Source of the DNA: Baffinella frigidus
Lineage: Eukaryota; Cryptophyceae; Cryptomonadales; Baffinellaceae
Length of the DNA: 11,456 nt
Assembly: GCA_026770585.1 (NCBI GenBank)
Contig: MU646369.1
Coordinates: 608,685-620,140 of the forward strand
Direction: 5' to 3'
Shown here piece after piece: positions 1-7,600 of the stretch (position 1 is its first letter; each line of letters opens with the position of its first letter). The translations under genes and the position numbers were made by a program. The notes beneath the pieces were generated by a model. That model saw only the letters and a list, made by a program, of their open reading frames with translations, was not told the DNA's origin and did not search any database.

Positions 1-39
1 ACCCCACACCCCACACCCCACACCCCACACCCCACACCC
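1..39. repeat. CCCCACA heptamer tandem array
   Basis: The window opens with five or more copies of a seven-base unit, ACCCCAC, running in from the left edge. It is a variant of the seven-base telomere-like unit found through the rest of the window. Confidence 0.9.
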
Positions 40-43
40 CCGA

Positions 44-82
44 ACCCCACGAACCACAATCTTCAAACGACTCAACCTTAAA
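44..82 (+). repeat. Degenerate copy 1 of the CACGAACCGCAA segment
   Basis: This stretch (CCACGAACCACAATCTTCAA and following) matches 1033-1071 and about 1226-1264, where the same order of words, CGAACCGCAA then TCAAACGA then TTCAACC, occurs. It is a short remnant of a duplicated segment whose longer copies begin at 974 and 1174. Confidence 0.6.
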
Positions 83-96
83 CCGGAAACCCTACA

Positions 97-147
97 ACAG
101 GGGGGGCGCTTCATGGGTGCCTCCCCATCGAGGGCACTCGACACCCC
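97..147 (+). repeat. Copy 1 of a G-tract plus GCCTCCCCATC segment
   Basis: Following ACAACAG is a G-tract, then GGTGCCTCCCCATCGAGGGC and ACTCGACA. The same layout recurs at 433-540 and partly at 643-722. The segment follows an AG and reads open for a short distance, so the family could descend from an exon. This copy is truncated where telomere-like repeat resumes. Confidence 0.6.
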
Positions 148-173
148 ACACCCTAACCCCTAACCCCCGAACC

Positions 174-326
174 CTCTGTTCCACTCTGGTAGACTAAATC
201 GAGTATGTCCTTTTATTCAACTCAAAACGCCAAAAGCCATCTTTTTCAAAGGGGTTTGTCAAATTTTGGCGAACCGTTGCGATCTGGTCTCGCCAAATTG
301 GCGAGACCAAATCGAGTGGAACAGAG
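174..326. mobile_element. MITE-like element with 13-base terminal inverted repeats
   Basis: The element is 153 bases long. Its ends are CTCTGTTCCACTC (174-186) and its exact reverse complement GAGTGGAACAGAG (314-326). Inside, TGGTCTCGCCAA (285-296) is followed after one base by its perfect inverse TTGGCGAGACCA (298-309). The interior is much richer in A and T than the flanks and lacks the heptamer repeat, which resumes immediately outside. There is no transposase, so it would be non-autonomous. No clear target-site duplication could be seen, so its superfamily is not assigned. Confidence 0.68.
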
Positions 327-331
327 CTAGG

Positions 332-386
332 AACCCTAAACCCTAAACCCTAAACCCTAAACCCTAAACCCTAAACCCTAAACCCT
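332..386. repeat. Near-perfect CCCTAAA telomere-type array
   Basis: About eight uninterrupted copies of CCCTAAA, the complement of TTTAGGG, the telomere unit of plants and many algae and protists. The array is short and flanked by other sequence on both sides. It is therefore an interstitial telomeric run rather than a chromosome end. It directly abuts the right side of the 174-326 element. Confidence 0.9.
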
Positions 387-432
387 GCACAATACACCCT
401 ACACGCCACCCCCACACCCTAAACCGTCAACC

Positions 433-540
433 CTACACCAGGGGGGGGGCGTTACGGGCGCCTCCCCATCAGGGGCACTCGGCATCCTCACCGAGTCCGG
501 CGCCGCGCCCGCGGGCACCTCCGGGGTGCCACCCTACGCC
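433..540 (+). repeat. Copy 2 (longest) of the G-tract plus GCCTCCCCATC segment
   Basis: After ACCAG come a G-tract, GGCGCCTCCCCATCAGGGGC, ACTCGGCATCCTCACCGAGT and CCGGCGCCGCGCCCG. Read in phase from the AG, it gives an open stretch including GASPSGALGILTESG. The right part recurs at 655-722 with small indels that change frame. It may derive from a GC-rich exon, but no donor site is clear. Two T-tracts follow (about 548 and 578). Confidence 0.5.
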
Positions 541-642
541 CCGAACCTTTCGTTTTTTTTACGCCCCGGACCCCCCTTTTTTTTGGGTCCTTGGTCGGAT
601 AGCGAGGGGGCAGATGGGTCGGGTGTTTGTTGGGGTGTCTCG

Positions 643-722
643 GACGCGTGCTCCGAGGGTGCACTCGACAGCATCCTCGCCGAGTCCGGCGGGCACCTCC
701 GTTGTGCTACCCTACGCCCCGA
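643..722 (+). repeat. Copy 3 of the segment, frame-disrupted
   Basis: GCACTCGACAGCATCCTCGC and CGAGTCCGGCGGGCACCTCC match the right half of the copy at 433-540, including the downstream CTACGCCCCGAACC and a T-tract. A short deletion inside CCGGCG and other indels shift the frame relative to that copy, so at most one of the two frames can be coding. Confidence 0.55.
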
Positions 723-739
723 ACCCTTCCTTTTTTTTT

Positions 740-850
740 AGGTTTTAGGGTCGAGGGGTTTGGAGGTTGAGGGTTGAGGGTTCTGGGTTCTGGGTTGAGG
801 GCTCAGGGGGGGGGGGCCCGTGGTTGCGTTTGAGGTGCAGCCCTCAACCC
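740..850. repeat. Strand switch of the heptamer repeat with an inverted repeat
   Basis: From 740 to about 805 the plus strand is G-rich (TTGAGGG, TTCTGGG units), opposite to the C-rich orientation elsewhere in the window. After an 11-base G-tract and a short unique stretch, the C-rich orientation returns. GGGTTGAGGGCT (792-803) is exactly inverse to AGCCCTCAACCC (839-850), which could form a 12-bp stem with a 35-base loop. Confidence 0.75.
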
Positions 851-973
851 TTCAGCCCTACGCTCTGCACCCTGCACCATGTACCCTGCACCATGAACCC
901 TTCGCCCTGAACCCTGAACCCTAAGCCCTGAACCCCCAACCCTGAACCATCAACCCTAAACCCGAATGCGCAG

Positions 974-1110
974 GGCGGCGTCAGCAACAACAACGCCTCT
1001 TCAGCAACCACCCCAAACCGTTCACCCCAATCCCACGAACCGCAACCCTCAAACGAGTTCAACCCTTGCCCCAGGGCGCAGCCAACGACGACGGCTCCTC
1101 CTCCCAAGCG
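974..1110 (+). pseudogene. Copy of the 1174 segment, frameshifted
   Basis: After CGCAG comes GGCGGCGTCAGCAACAACAA, matching the block beginning at 1174 (GGCGGCGTGAACAACGACGG). Both continue to CACGAACCGCAA or CGCGAACCGCAA, then CAAACGAGTTCAACC and CCCAGGGCGC. From the AG to that CCCAG the distance is 101 bases here and 108 in the other copy, so the two cannot share a frame throughout. It reads open in a low-complexity N/S/T/P-rich frame. The annotation is a degenerate duplicate. Confidence 0.5.
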
Positions 1111-1173
1111 GGCCCTGAACCCTAAGCCCTATCCCCGAACCCTGAACCATCAACCCAAAACCGGAATCCGCAG

Positions 1174-1404
1174 GGCGGCGTGAACAACGACGGGGCAGCG
1201 AGCGCGGGCGCCCTCCGCCCCAAACCTTTCACCCCGATCCCGCGAACCGCAATGCTCAAACGAGTTCAACCGCTTTCCCAGGGCGCTTCCAACGACTCTT
1301 CCGAAGCGGGCGCGGCGCACTTTGCGAAGCGCGCTGTCGGCGGAGACTCGCCCTACTCCCCTCTGGCGACGAGCGCCGCGCCGCAGGGTGCTGACCCCGA
1401 AACT
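1174..1404 (+). CDS. Candidate exon, low-complexity A/G/P/S-rich, no known family
   Basis: An AG at 1172-1173 is followed by an open phase beginning GGVNNDGAASAGALRPKP and continuing through PIPRTAMLKRVQPLSQGASN to GADPETR before running into the satellite at 1407. The block is GC-rich like the coiled-coil exons but resembles a disordered region. A GT at 1335 could end it early, and an internal ATG at about 1252 could be a start; neither can be decided here. A degenerate copy lies at 974-1110 and a fragment at 44-82. It could instead be a non-coding duplicated segment. Confidence 0.35.
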
Positions 1405-1406
1405 AG

Positions 1407-1590
1407 ACTTTCAATATATATGGTCAATGTCAGTCAAGACTTTCAATATATGGTCAATGTTTCAATATATGGTCAATGTTAGTCAATATCAATATATGGT
1501 CAATGTAATTTAATATATGGTCAATGTTAGTCAATATACGGTCTGTATATCAGTGTATGGTCATTACACTCGACGTATGGTCAATATACT
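1407..1590. repeat. AT-rich satellite, 21-base unit CAATATATGGTCAATGTTAGT
   Basis: Seven or more imperfect copies of a motif centred on ATATATGGTCAATGT. A 21-base spacing is common; shorter and longer variants occur, and the array degrades to the right (TACGGTCTGTATATCAGTG and TGTATGGTCATTACACTCG). It is unlike its GC-rich flanks and separates two related segments (1333-1380 and 1601-1739). Confidence 0.85.
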
Positions 1591-1600
1591 GATTGCGAAC

Positions 1601-1739
1601 CGTCAGCGACGACTCGCCGTACCCGAAACACGAGTACTACCCGAAACACGGGAACACGAGACCCGAAACATGATACCCTGAAACCCTGAAACCATAACAC
1701 CCAAACCCTACGTACTCCCCTCTGGCCGCGAGCGCCGCG
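1601..1739 (+). repeat. Split copy of the 1333-1380 segment, interrupted by heptamer repeat
   Basis: The intact version at 1333-1380 runs GCTGTCGGCGGAGACTCGCC then CTACTCCCCTCTGGC then GACGAGCGCCGCG. Here the left part (CGTCAGCGACGACTCGCC, 1601-1618) and the right part (TACTCCCCTCTGGCCGCGAG, from 1713) are separated by about 90 bases of CCCGAAACACGAG-type repeat. GTAC occurs at both junctions (1619-1622 and 1712-1715). There is no AG next to the right junction, so this does not look like a spliceable intron. Confidence 0.65.
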
Positions 1740-1745
1740 GGGTGC

Positions 1746-2345
1746 CACGTTGATTTCGTTTCGTTGGTTTCTTTTTTTTTTCTTCGTGATTTCGAACCCG
1801 AAACCCGATACCCGATTCGAACCCGAAACCCGACACCCGAACCCGATACCCGATACCCGAAACACGGGAACACGAATCCCGAAACGCTGGACCCCAGACG
1901 TGGGGTACTACCCAAACCCGAAACACGAGACCCGAAACCCGAAACCCGAAACCCGAGACCCGAAACCCGAAACCCGAAACCCTGAAGGCATATCCCCAAA
2001 GCAGGAGATGACTCCCCCGGGGAAGGTGGGGCGTCGTCGGGGGCGGGGTCGTCAGGGAGGAAGAAGGGGGGCGCGAAGCCGCGCCGCGGGCTGGTTGATA
2101 CCCGAAACCCTGATACCCGAAACCCCGGATCCCGTGACCCGAAGCCCGAGTCCTGCATCCCGAATCTCGAAACCCGAAACTCGAAACTCGAAACTCGAAA
2201 CTCGAAACCCGAAACCCGAAACCCGAAACCCGGAACCCGCGGCCAGAGGTTCCGCGAAACCCGAGACCCGTTACAGCAGTCATCACCCACACCCTGAACC
2301 CCACCCCCCAAACCCCAAACACCAACCCCCTGCTCCGCAACGCAG
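1746..2345 (+). repeat. CCCGAAA repeat block with a small GC-rich island
   Basis: A T-rich tract (about 1757-1794) is followed by CCCGAAA, CCCGATA and CTCGAAA units to about 2240. They are interrupted at about 1993-2097 by an island containing GCGCGAAGCCGCGCCGCGGG, which resembles the GAGCGCCGCG segment at 1371. CACCC/CCCAAAC repeat then continues to CGCAG at 2341-2345. Long open frames on both strands are products of the seven-base periodicity and are not annotated as genes. Confidence 0.7.
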
Positions 2346-2532
2346 GTCGAACCCCCCAGCCACGCAGAAGCAGCCACCGCCGGGAAGAAATCCAGCAAGG
2401 TCACGCGCCCTCCGAAACGGACCAAACCGCGGATGTGCCGTGCGCCCTTCCCCCCCCCTGGGCGGTTCGAAACCGTGTCAAAAGACCGCGTAGAAGCCAA
2501 AACGCTCACGTGGGATTTGGTGGACTTTGGCA
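2346..2532 (+). CDS. Candidate exon, basic and proline-rich, unrecognised
   Basis: AG at 2344-2345 opens a frame reading VEPPSHAEAATAGKKSSKVT, then RPPKRTKPRMCRAPFPPPGR, then FETVSKDRVEAKTLTWDLVD and FG. The central KK, KR and KPR clusters could be a nuclear or nucleic-acid-binding tail, but that is speculation. The methionine at 2433 is a possible start. The composition is unlike the heptamer shadows. The frame differs by one register from the adjacent block at 2534, with no convincing intron between them. Either an intron lies elsewhere, a base is missing, or only one block is coding. Confidence 0.4.
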
Positions 2533-2533
2533 G

Positions 2534-2621
2534 GCGGTGTATGCGGACTCGCCTGTGGTCGGGTCCGCCCCCCCGTCGCCCGTGGTCGTCTCCGCGGACG
2601 CTGCGCTTGCCGCCGCCCTCG
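2534..2621 (+). CDS. Candidate exon, A/V/P/S-rich
   Basis: After TTTGGCAG (AG at 2532-2533) an open phase reads AVYADSPVVGSAPPSP then VVVSADAALAAAL, ending at a possible GT donor at 2622 (GTATCC, similar to the GTACCC and GTATCC donors of later exons). Third positions are almost all G or C. Exon end phase is 1, unlike the phase 0 of the later exons. It could be a linker or disordered segment ahead of the coiled coil. Confidence 0.42.
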
Positions 2622-3046
2622 GTATCCCCTTAACCCTGAAACCTCAACCCTCAACTCTTGACCCTTGACCCTTGACCCTTGACCCTTGACCCTTGACCCT
2701 TGACCCTTGACCCTTGACCCTTGACCCTTGACCTTAAACCCTAAAATCCTAAAATCCTAACCCGAAACCCTAAATCCTAACCCTATACTCCAATCTCTGA
2801 GCTCTAATCTCCAAACCCTGATCCCTCAACCCCTAAACCATCAACCATAACCCAGAACCCCCCTAAACCCGAAACCTGCAACCCGAAACCCGGAACACGA
2901 ACGCAGGCGCGCAGGGACATAGGGGGGTTCCCACCGATAAGGTAACGCAAACTCGGCCCGACTTGTCCCGAAAATCCCTTGGTAGTCCGGTGTGTGGATG
3001 GCTGAAACGGCCTCCGGGGGTAGGTGCGGCGGATGCGGCGAAGCAG
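2622..3046 (+). repeat. CCCTTGA array and mixed heptamers, then a short unique island
   Basis: About ten consecutive CCCTTGA units (2658-2732) are followed by CCTAAAAT, CCCTAAA and CCCGAAA variants to about 2895. A unique GC-rich stretch follows (about 2898-3046; GCAGGCGCGCAGGGACATAG and later GGCGGATGCGGCGAAGCAG) and leads into the acceptor at 3045-3046. I see no convincing gene in the unique stretch. Confidence 0.7.
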
Positions 3047-3097
3047 GAGGGGGATATTCGCGCGCAGGAGCTCGAGGCTCAAGTGCTGCATGTCCAG
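3047..3097 (+). CDS. Exon, coiled coil EGDIRAQELEAQVLHVQ
   Basis: The block is bounded by AAGCAG on the left and CAG followed by GCGCGTCC on the right. It is exactly 17 codons in phase 0 and reads EGDIRAQELEAQVLHVQ, an amphipathic helix. Two broken copies follow at 3296-3318 and 3453-3482. The copy at 3296 has GTCCTT at the equivalent donor position, so here the donor would be a GC. GC-AG introns are a known minority class, but a GT at 3103 is an alternative that would end the exon in phase 1. Confidence 0.5.
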
Positions 3098-4578
3098 GCG
3101 CGTCCCTATCCCCTTTGCACCCGAAACCCCGAAGCCGCAGGCGCGTCCCGCGCCCAGACCCGAAACCCTCAACCTTGCACACGACGCCCGACACACGACG
3201 CCCTTGCACACGACACCCTATTCCCTTGACCCTAATCCGTACACCATAAATCCTACACCCTACACCCTACGCCCTACACCCGAAACGGGTGTTTGGAGCG
3301 CAAGTGCTGCATCTCCAGGTCCTTATCAAATCCTAAACCCTAGACCCTAAACCCCCTAACCCCAAATAAATTCCCGAAACCCGAAACCCGAAACCCGTAA
3401 CCCGAAACCCGAAACCCGAAACCCGAAACCCGAAACCCGAAACCCGAAACGGGAGCTCGAGGCGTAAGTGCTGGATCTCCAGGCGCGTCCCTATTCCCTT
3501 TACCCTCGTCCGCACGCTTTAGACGGCAACGTTGTCGTTGAAAGCAATCAATCTGAAGCTGCTGTTCGAAGCAATAAGACCTACGACCCGACGGAACATG
3601 ACAAGGCAGTCACCTCGGACAGTTGGCTTCGGCGGTCACGCGGGCGCTCAAGAGCCTGCCGGCGGGGCTGTTCCAGGCAGAGGCATGGCTGTGCTCTACC
3701 CTACACACCAACGGAAAGGCGTGTCGTTGGGCTATGTGGGGAGCATTTAAAACCTCAAGGACCTAAAGCAGGCGCGCGTGGATGCGCGAGAGGGGGCGCA
3801 GGGGCAAATTCCGGTTGGAATCCATAGCAATGTTCAAGATTCTAGTACAAATCGTTTAGATGGACTGTATCCGTGAAGACCTCGGTGGGTGCTAAGTGGA
3901 CTCCACACGCGAAGCAGGCTTCTCTCAGAAAAGTGATTCTAAAATTCGTTTTCTTAAGTCAATCCCCCTTCAAATATGTCAACTTATGCGTAGAGAAAAT
4001 AATAAGTTGACGAATTTGTATAGGAATTGACTTAAGAAAATTAATTTTAGAATCCCTGATGAGATAAAGGCGCGTGGGGAGGCGCGTGGGGAGGCGCAGG
4101 GGGAGGAGAGTGCGGGCGTCGCCGTCTAACGCAATCAATCTAATTTCGGACCAAGACAGAATCTGTCTCGCTATCTTAGGCTTTCCACGCGGAAGGTAAG
4201 GGTGTACATGCTAGTTTAGGCATCAAATGATGCTATCTTACGCCTTGTCATCAGGACAGATTCTGGTATGGTCCGAGATGAAATCTGAAGCTGCGGCAGA
4301 ACCATTGGCTGCGTTTTGGGCTGCGTTTTGGGCTGCGTTTTGGACTGAGTCCCACTGTTTATTCAAAACAACGTGCACAGATAAAGTCACCCCGCCACAG
4401 AGAAAGTCCTGTGCTCAACCGCACACACGAAGCAGGCGCGTGTGGATGTGCGGGAGGAGGCTGCGCGGGAAGAGGGGGAGGAGAGCGCGGGCGTCGCGGA
4501 GTTGACGCGCATCATGGAGGAGACCGCGCTGGCCCACGCCGAGGTTCTCCTTGAACCCTCCACCCTCAACCCTCCACC

Positions 4579-4645
<67 letters not shown>

Positions 4646-7600
4646 ACCCTGAACACTGAACACTGAACACTGAACCCTGAACCCTGAACCCTGAACCATG
4701 AACTCTGAACTCTGAACCCCGAACCCTGGACCCTGAACCCTGAACCCTGAACTCTGAACCCTGAACCCCGAACCCTGAACCCTGAAACCTGAAACCTGAA
4801 ACCTGAAACCTGGACCCTGAACCCTGAAACCTGAACTCTGAACCCTGAAACCTGAACCCTGAACCCTGAACCCCGAACCCTGAACCCCGAACCCTGAACC
4901 CTGAACCCCGAACTCTGCACCCTGAACCCTGCACCCTGCACCCCGAACCCTGAACCCTGAAACCTGAACCCTGAACCCTGAACCCTGAAACCTGAAACCT
5001 GAAACCTGAATCCTGAACCCTGGACCCTGGAACCTGAACCCTGATCCATATCTGCCCGAACCCAGAGGTGCTCTCTGAATCGAGCACCCTGAACCCGGAC
5101 CTGATCCCTGAACCCCGAACCCTGAACCCGAAACCCTGAACCTTGGACCCTGGACCCTAAACCCTAAAACCCAAACCTCACACCGTAAACCATAATCTCT
5201 GAAGACTGAAAGAGACCGTACCCCGACAAACCCCTAAACGAACCCCAACCCCGAAAACAGGTTGCGGAGAAGTACGAGAGCTCTCCTGAGCGACGCACCC
5301 TGGATAATTAACCCCAATAATTAACACCATAATCAACCCCCTGAATAATTTAACCCCAATAATTAACACCATAATCAACCCCCTGAATAATTAAAACCTT
5401 GAATAATCAATCCACTGAATAAACCCTAAACCCTGAACCCTGCATCCTGAACTCTGGGTTCGAACAGGTTGTAGGTTGTGGAGAAGTACGAGAACGACCT
5501 GAGCGAGGCCACCGAGCTGCTCCCTGAAGCCTGAACATTCAACTGTAACCCCAAACATCAAAACCTGCACCCTGAATAATTCACCCGAAACCTTAAACCA
5601 TGCACCCTGACACCTGCACCTTGACCCCTGACCCCTGACCACTGAACAGTGAAGTGACCACTAAACAGTGAAGTGCTCAAAAATAGGTTGTCGAGAAGTA
5701 CGAGACCGATCTGAGCGAGGCCACCGAGATGGTCGAGGAGTTGGAGTTCGACATTCGGTTCACCCGAAACCCGAAACCCGAAACCTGAAATCCGAAGCCG
5801 GAAACCTGAAACCCGAAACCCAGCCCCTGCAACCTGAAACCCGAAGCCTGAAACCTGATACCCGACTCCTGAAACCTGAAACCTGAAGCCGGAACCGGGA
5901 AAACCGAAGCCGGGAACCCGAACCCCGAAACCGGAAACCGGAACCCCGAAACCCGAAACCCGAAACCGGAAATCCGACTCCTGGCACCTGTAACGAGGAG
6001 AACCCTAAACCTGAAACCCGAAACCGTGGACCGGGTCGAACCGGGAGGCGGTCGACGCGTACTCGACGTGCCGTACATGCCTGACCCCAAAACCGTGGCC
6101 AACAAACCCTAAACAGGACACCCGCAACAACAGGCGGGGGGGAAGCGAGATGGGTAATTTATTGCCAAACAACCAGCGTCAGCGCCGCACATGCGACGCA
6201 GTGTGCCACTACTGTACCCCGTGTCGGCCGCTCATACGAGAGCATTTTCCGGATGGATTCTAACTCCACCTCCTACGGATCCACTGTACTCAGGGTTTAA
6301 CAGACTAGGTCCTCACATGGGGGGTTCATGGCTTCCGTGTACATGAAGGTCCTACAGGGGTACCTCTGACTCGACCTCCTACCGCATCAGGTCGAAACGG
6401 GAGGCGGTCGACACGTACGTGGAACTGCTCAAGGACGAGCACGCCGCGGTACCCCTAACCCCAACCGCGCCCGGAGGGGGGCGACTACAAGACGACTGCG
6501 GTCCATCTAAGATTATTTGTAATAAAAAAATAAGGCCATAACGATCTTATTTCGATAAAAACACTCCAGATTCGATAAATACACTTCCAAGAGTGGATAG
6601 ACGGACATTTTTTGCAAAATAGACGTTCTTGTCAGCAAAAGGTCAGCAAAAGGTCAGCAAAAGGTCCCGAAATGGAGGCGGTCGACGCGCACGTTGGAAC
6701 TGCTCAAGGACGAGCACGCCGCGGTACCCTGCACCCCGAACCCTGAACCCTGAACCCTAAACCCTGAACCCTGAACCCTAAACCCGAAACCCGAAACCCG
6801 AAACCCGAAACCCGAAACCCGAAACCCTAAATTCAAACCCTAAACCCGAAACCCCAAACCCTGGTACCCCGAACCCCTAACCCTAACCCTAAACCCTTCT
6901 TCTTCTTTTTTACACGCACGCCTATACCCTGAACCCTGAACCACAACCCGCGCCGCGGTGCCCCCCACTTGGCGGCCGAGTTCCTTTTGGCGGCCGAGTT
7001 CCTTTTCACCCTGAATTCAAGATGAAATTCCGGTTAGGTTCCAGGGCAATGGATAAGATTCTAGTGCAAATTGTTTAGATGGACTGTATCCGTGAAGCCC
7101 CGGTGGCTGCTAAGTGGAACCCCAAACCCTGACCCTAAACCTTGTTCTTCTTTATTACTCTCAAGCCTAACCCCCCCACCCTGAACCCCAAACCCTAAAC
7201 CCTGAAGTGCTCAATGATGAGCACGCCGCGGTATCCCCCCTCCCTAAACCCTCAACCCGAATCTTTCTTCTTCTTTATTCAACCCTAAATCCTGGACCCT
7301 ACACCTTGAACCATGAACCCTAAACCATATACCCTAAACCCTACACCCCAAACCCCAAACCCTAAACACCAAAACCCAAAACCCAAAACCCAAAACCCAA
7401 AACCCATACCCCAAACCCAAAACCCCAACCCCCAACCCCCAAACCCCAAACCCTGGGCATGCTGAGTGGCGCGAGAAAGAGCTGGAGGGCATGCCAGAGG
7501 AGGAGGCGCCTATTGTAGTGCTGACTAATAGTATCATAGTGCTGACTAATAGTATTATAGTGCTGACTAATAGTATTATAGTGCTGACTTATAGTATTAT

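Noticed and set aside
332-386. Chromosome end (true telomere)
   Set aside because: The clean array is only about 55 bases and is flanked on both sides by other sequence, with many similar degenerate arrays throughout.
1750-2493. Plus-strand 247-residue frame rich in NPKPETRNP
   Set aside because: It is the forward translation of CCCGAAA repeat. Only the part after 2346, in another frame, looks like protein.
3541-3600. tRNA suspected from a GTTCGAA word (about 3563-3570)
   Set aside because: No acceptor stem, D-arm or anticodon arm could be paired around it.
3532-3750. Independent 72-residue gene starting MSLKAINLKLLFEAIR
   Set aside because: No family resemblance and no regulatory context; its composition shows no clear coding bias. 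Kept only as a unique island.
4629-5087. Long antisense open frames rich in GFRVQGSG and GFRVSGFG (also around 1637-2509, 5677-6105, 8080-8595)
   Set aside because: A seven-base unit without stops gives a seven-residue repeat in every frame. These frames exactly follow the heptamer arrays, vary with the local unit and lack independent coding signs.
6031-6070. A further exon, CCGGGTCGAACCGGGAGGCG and onward
   Set aside because: It matches only the left part of the 6391 exon, then diverges (GCGTACTCGACGTGCC), and GG rather than AG precedes the match. It is treated as a fragment inside the intron.
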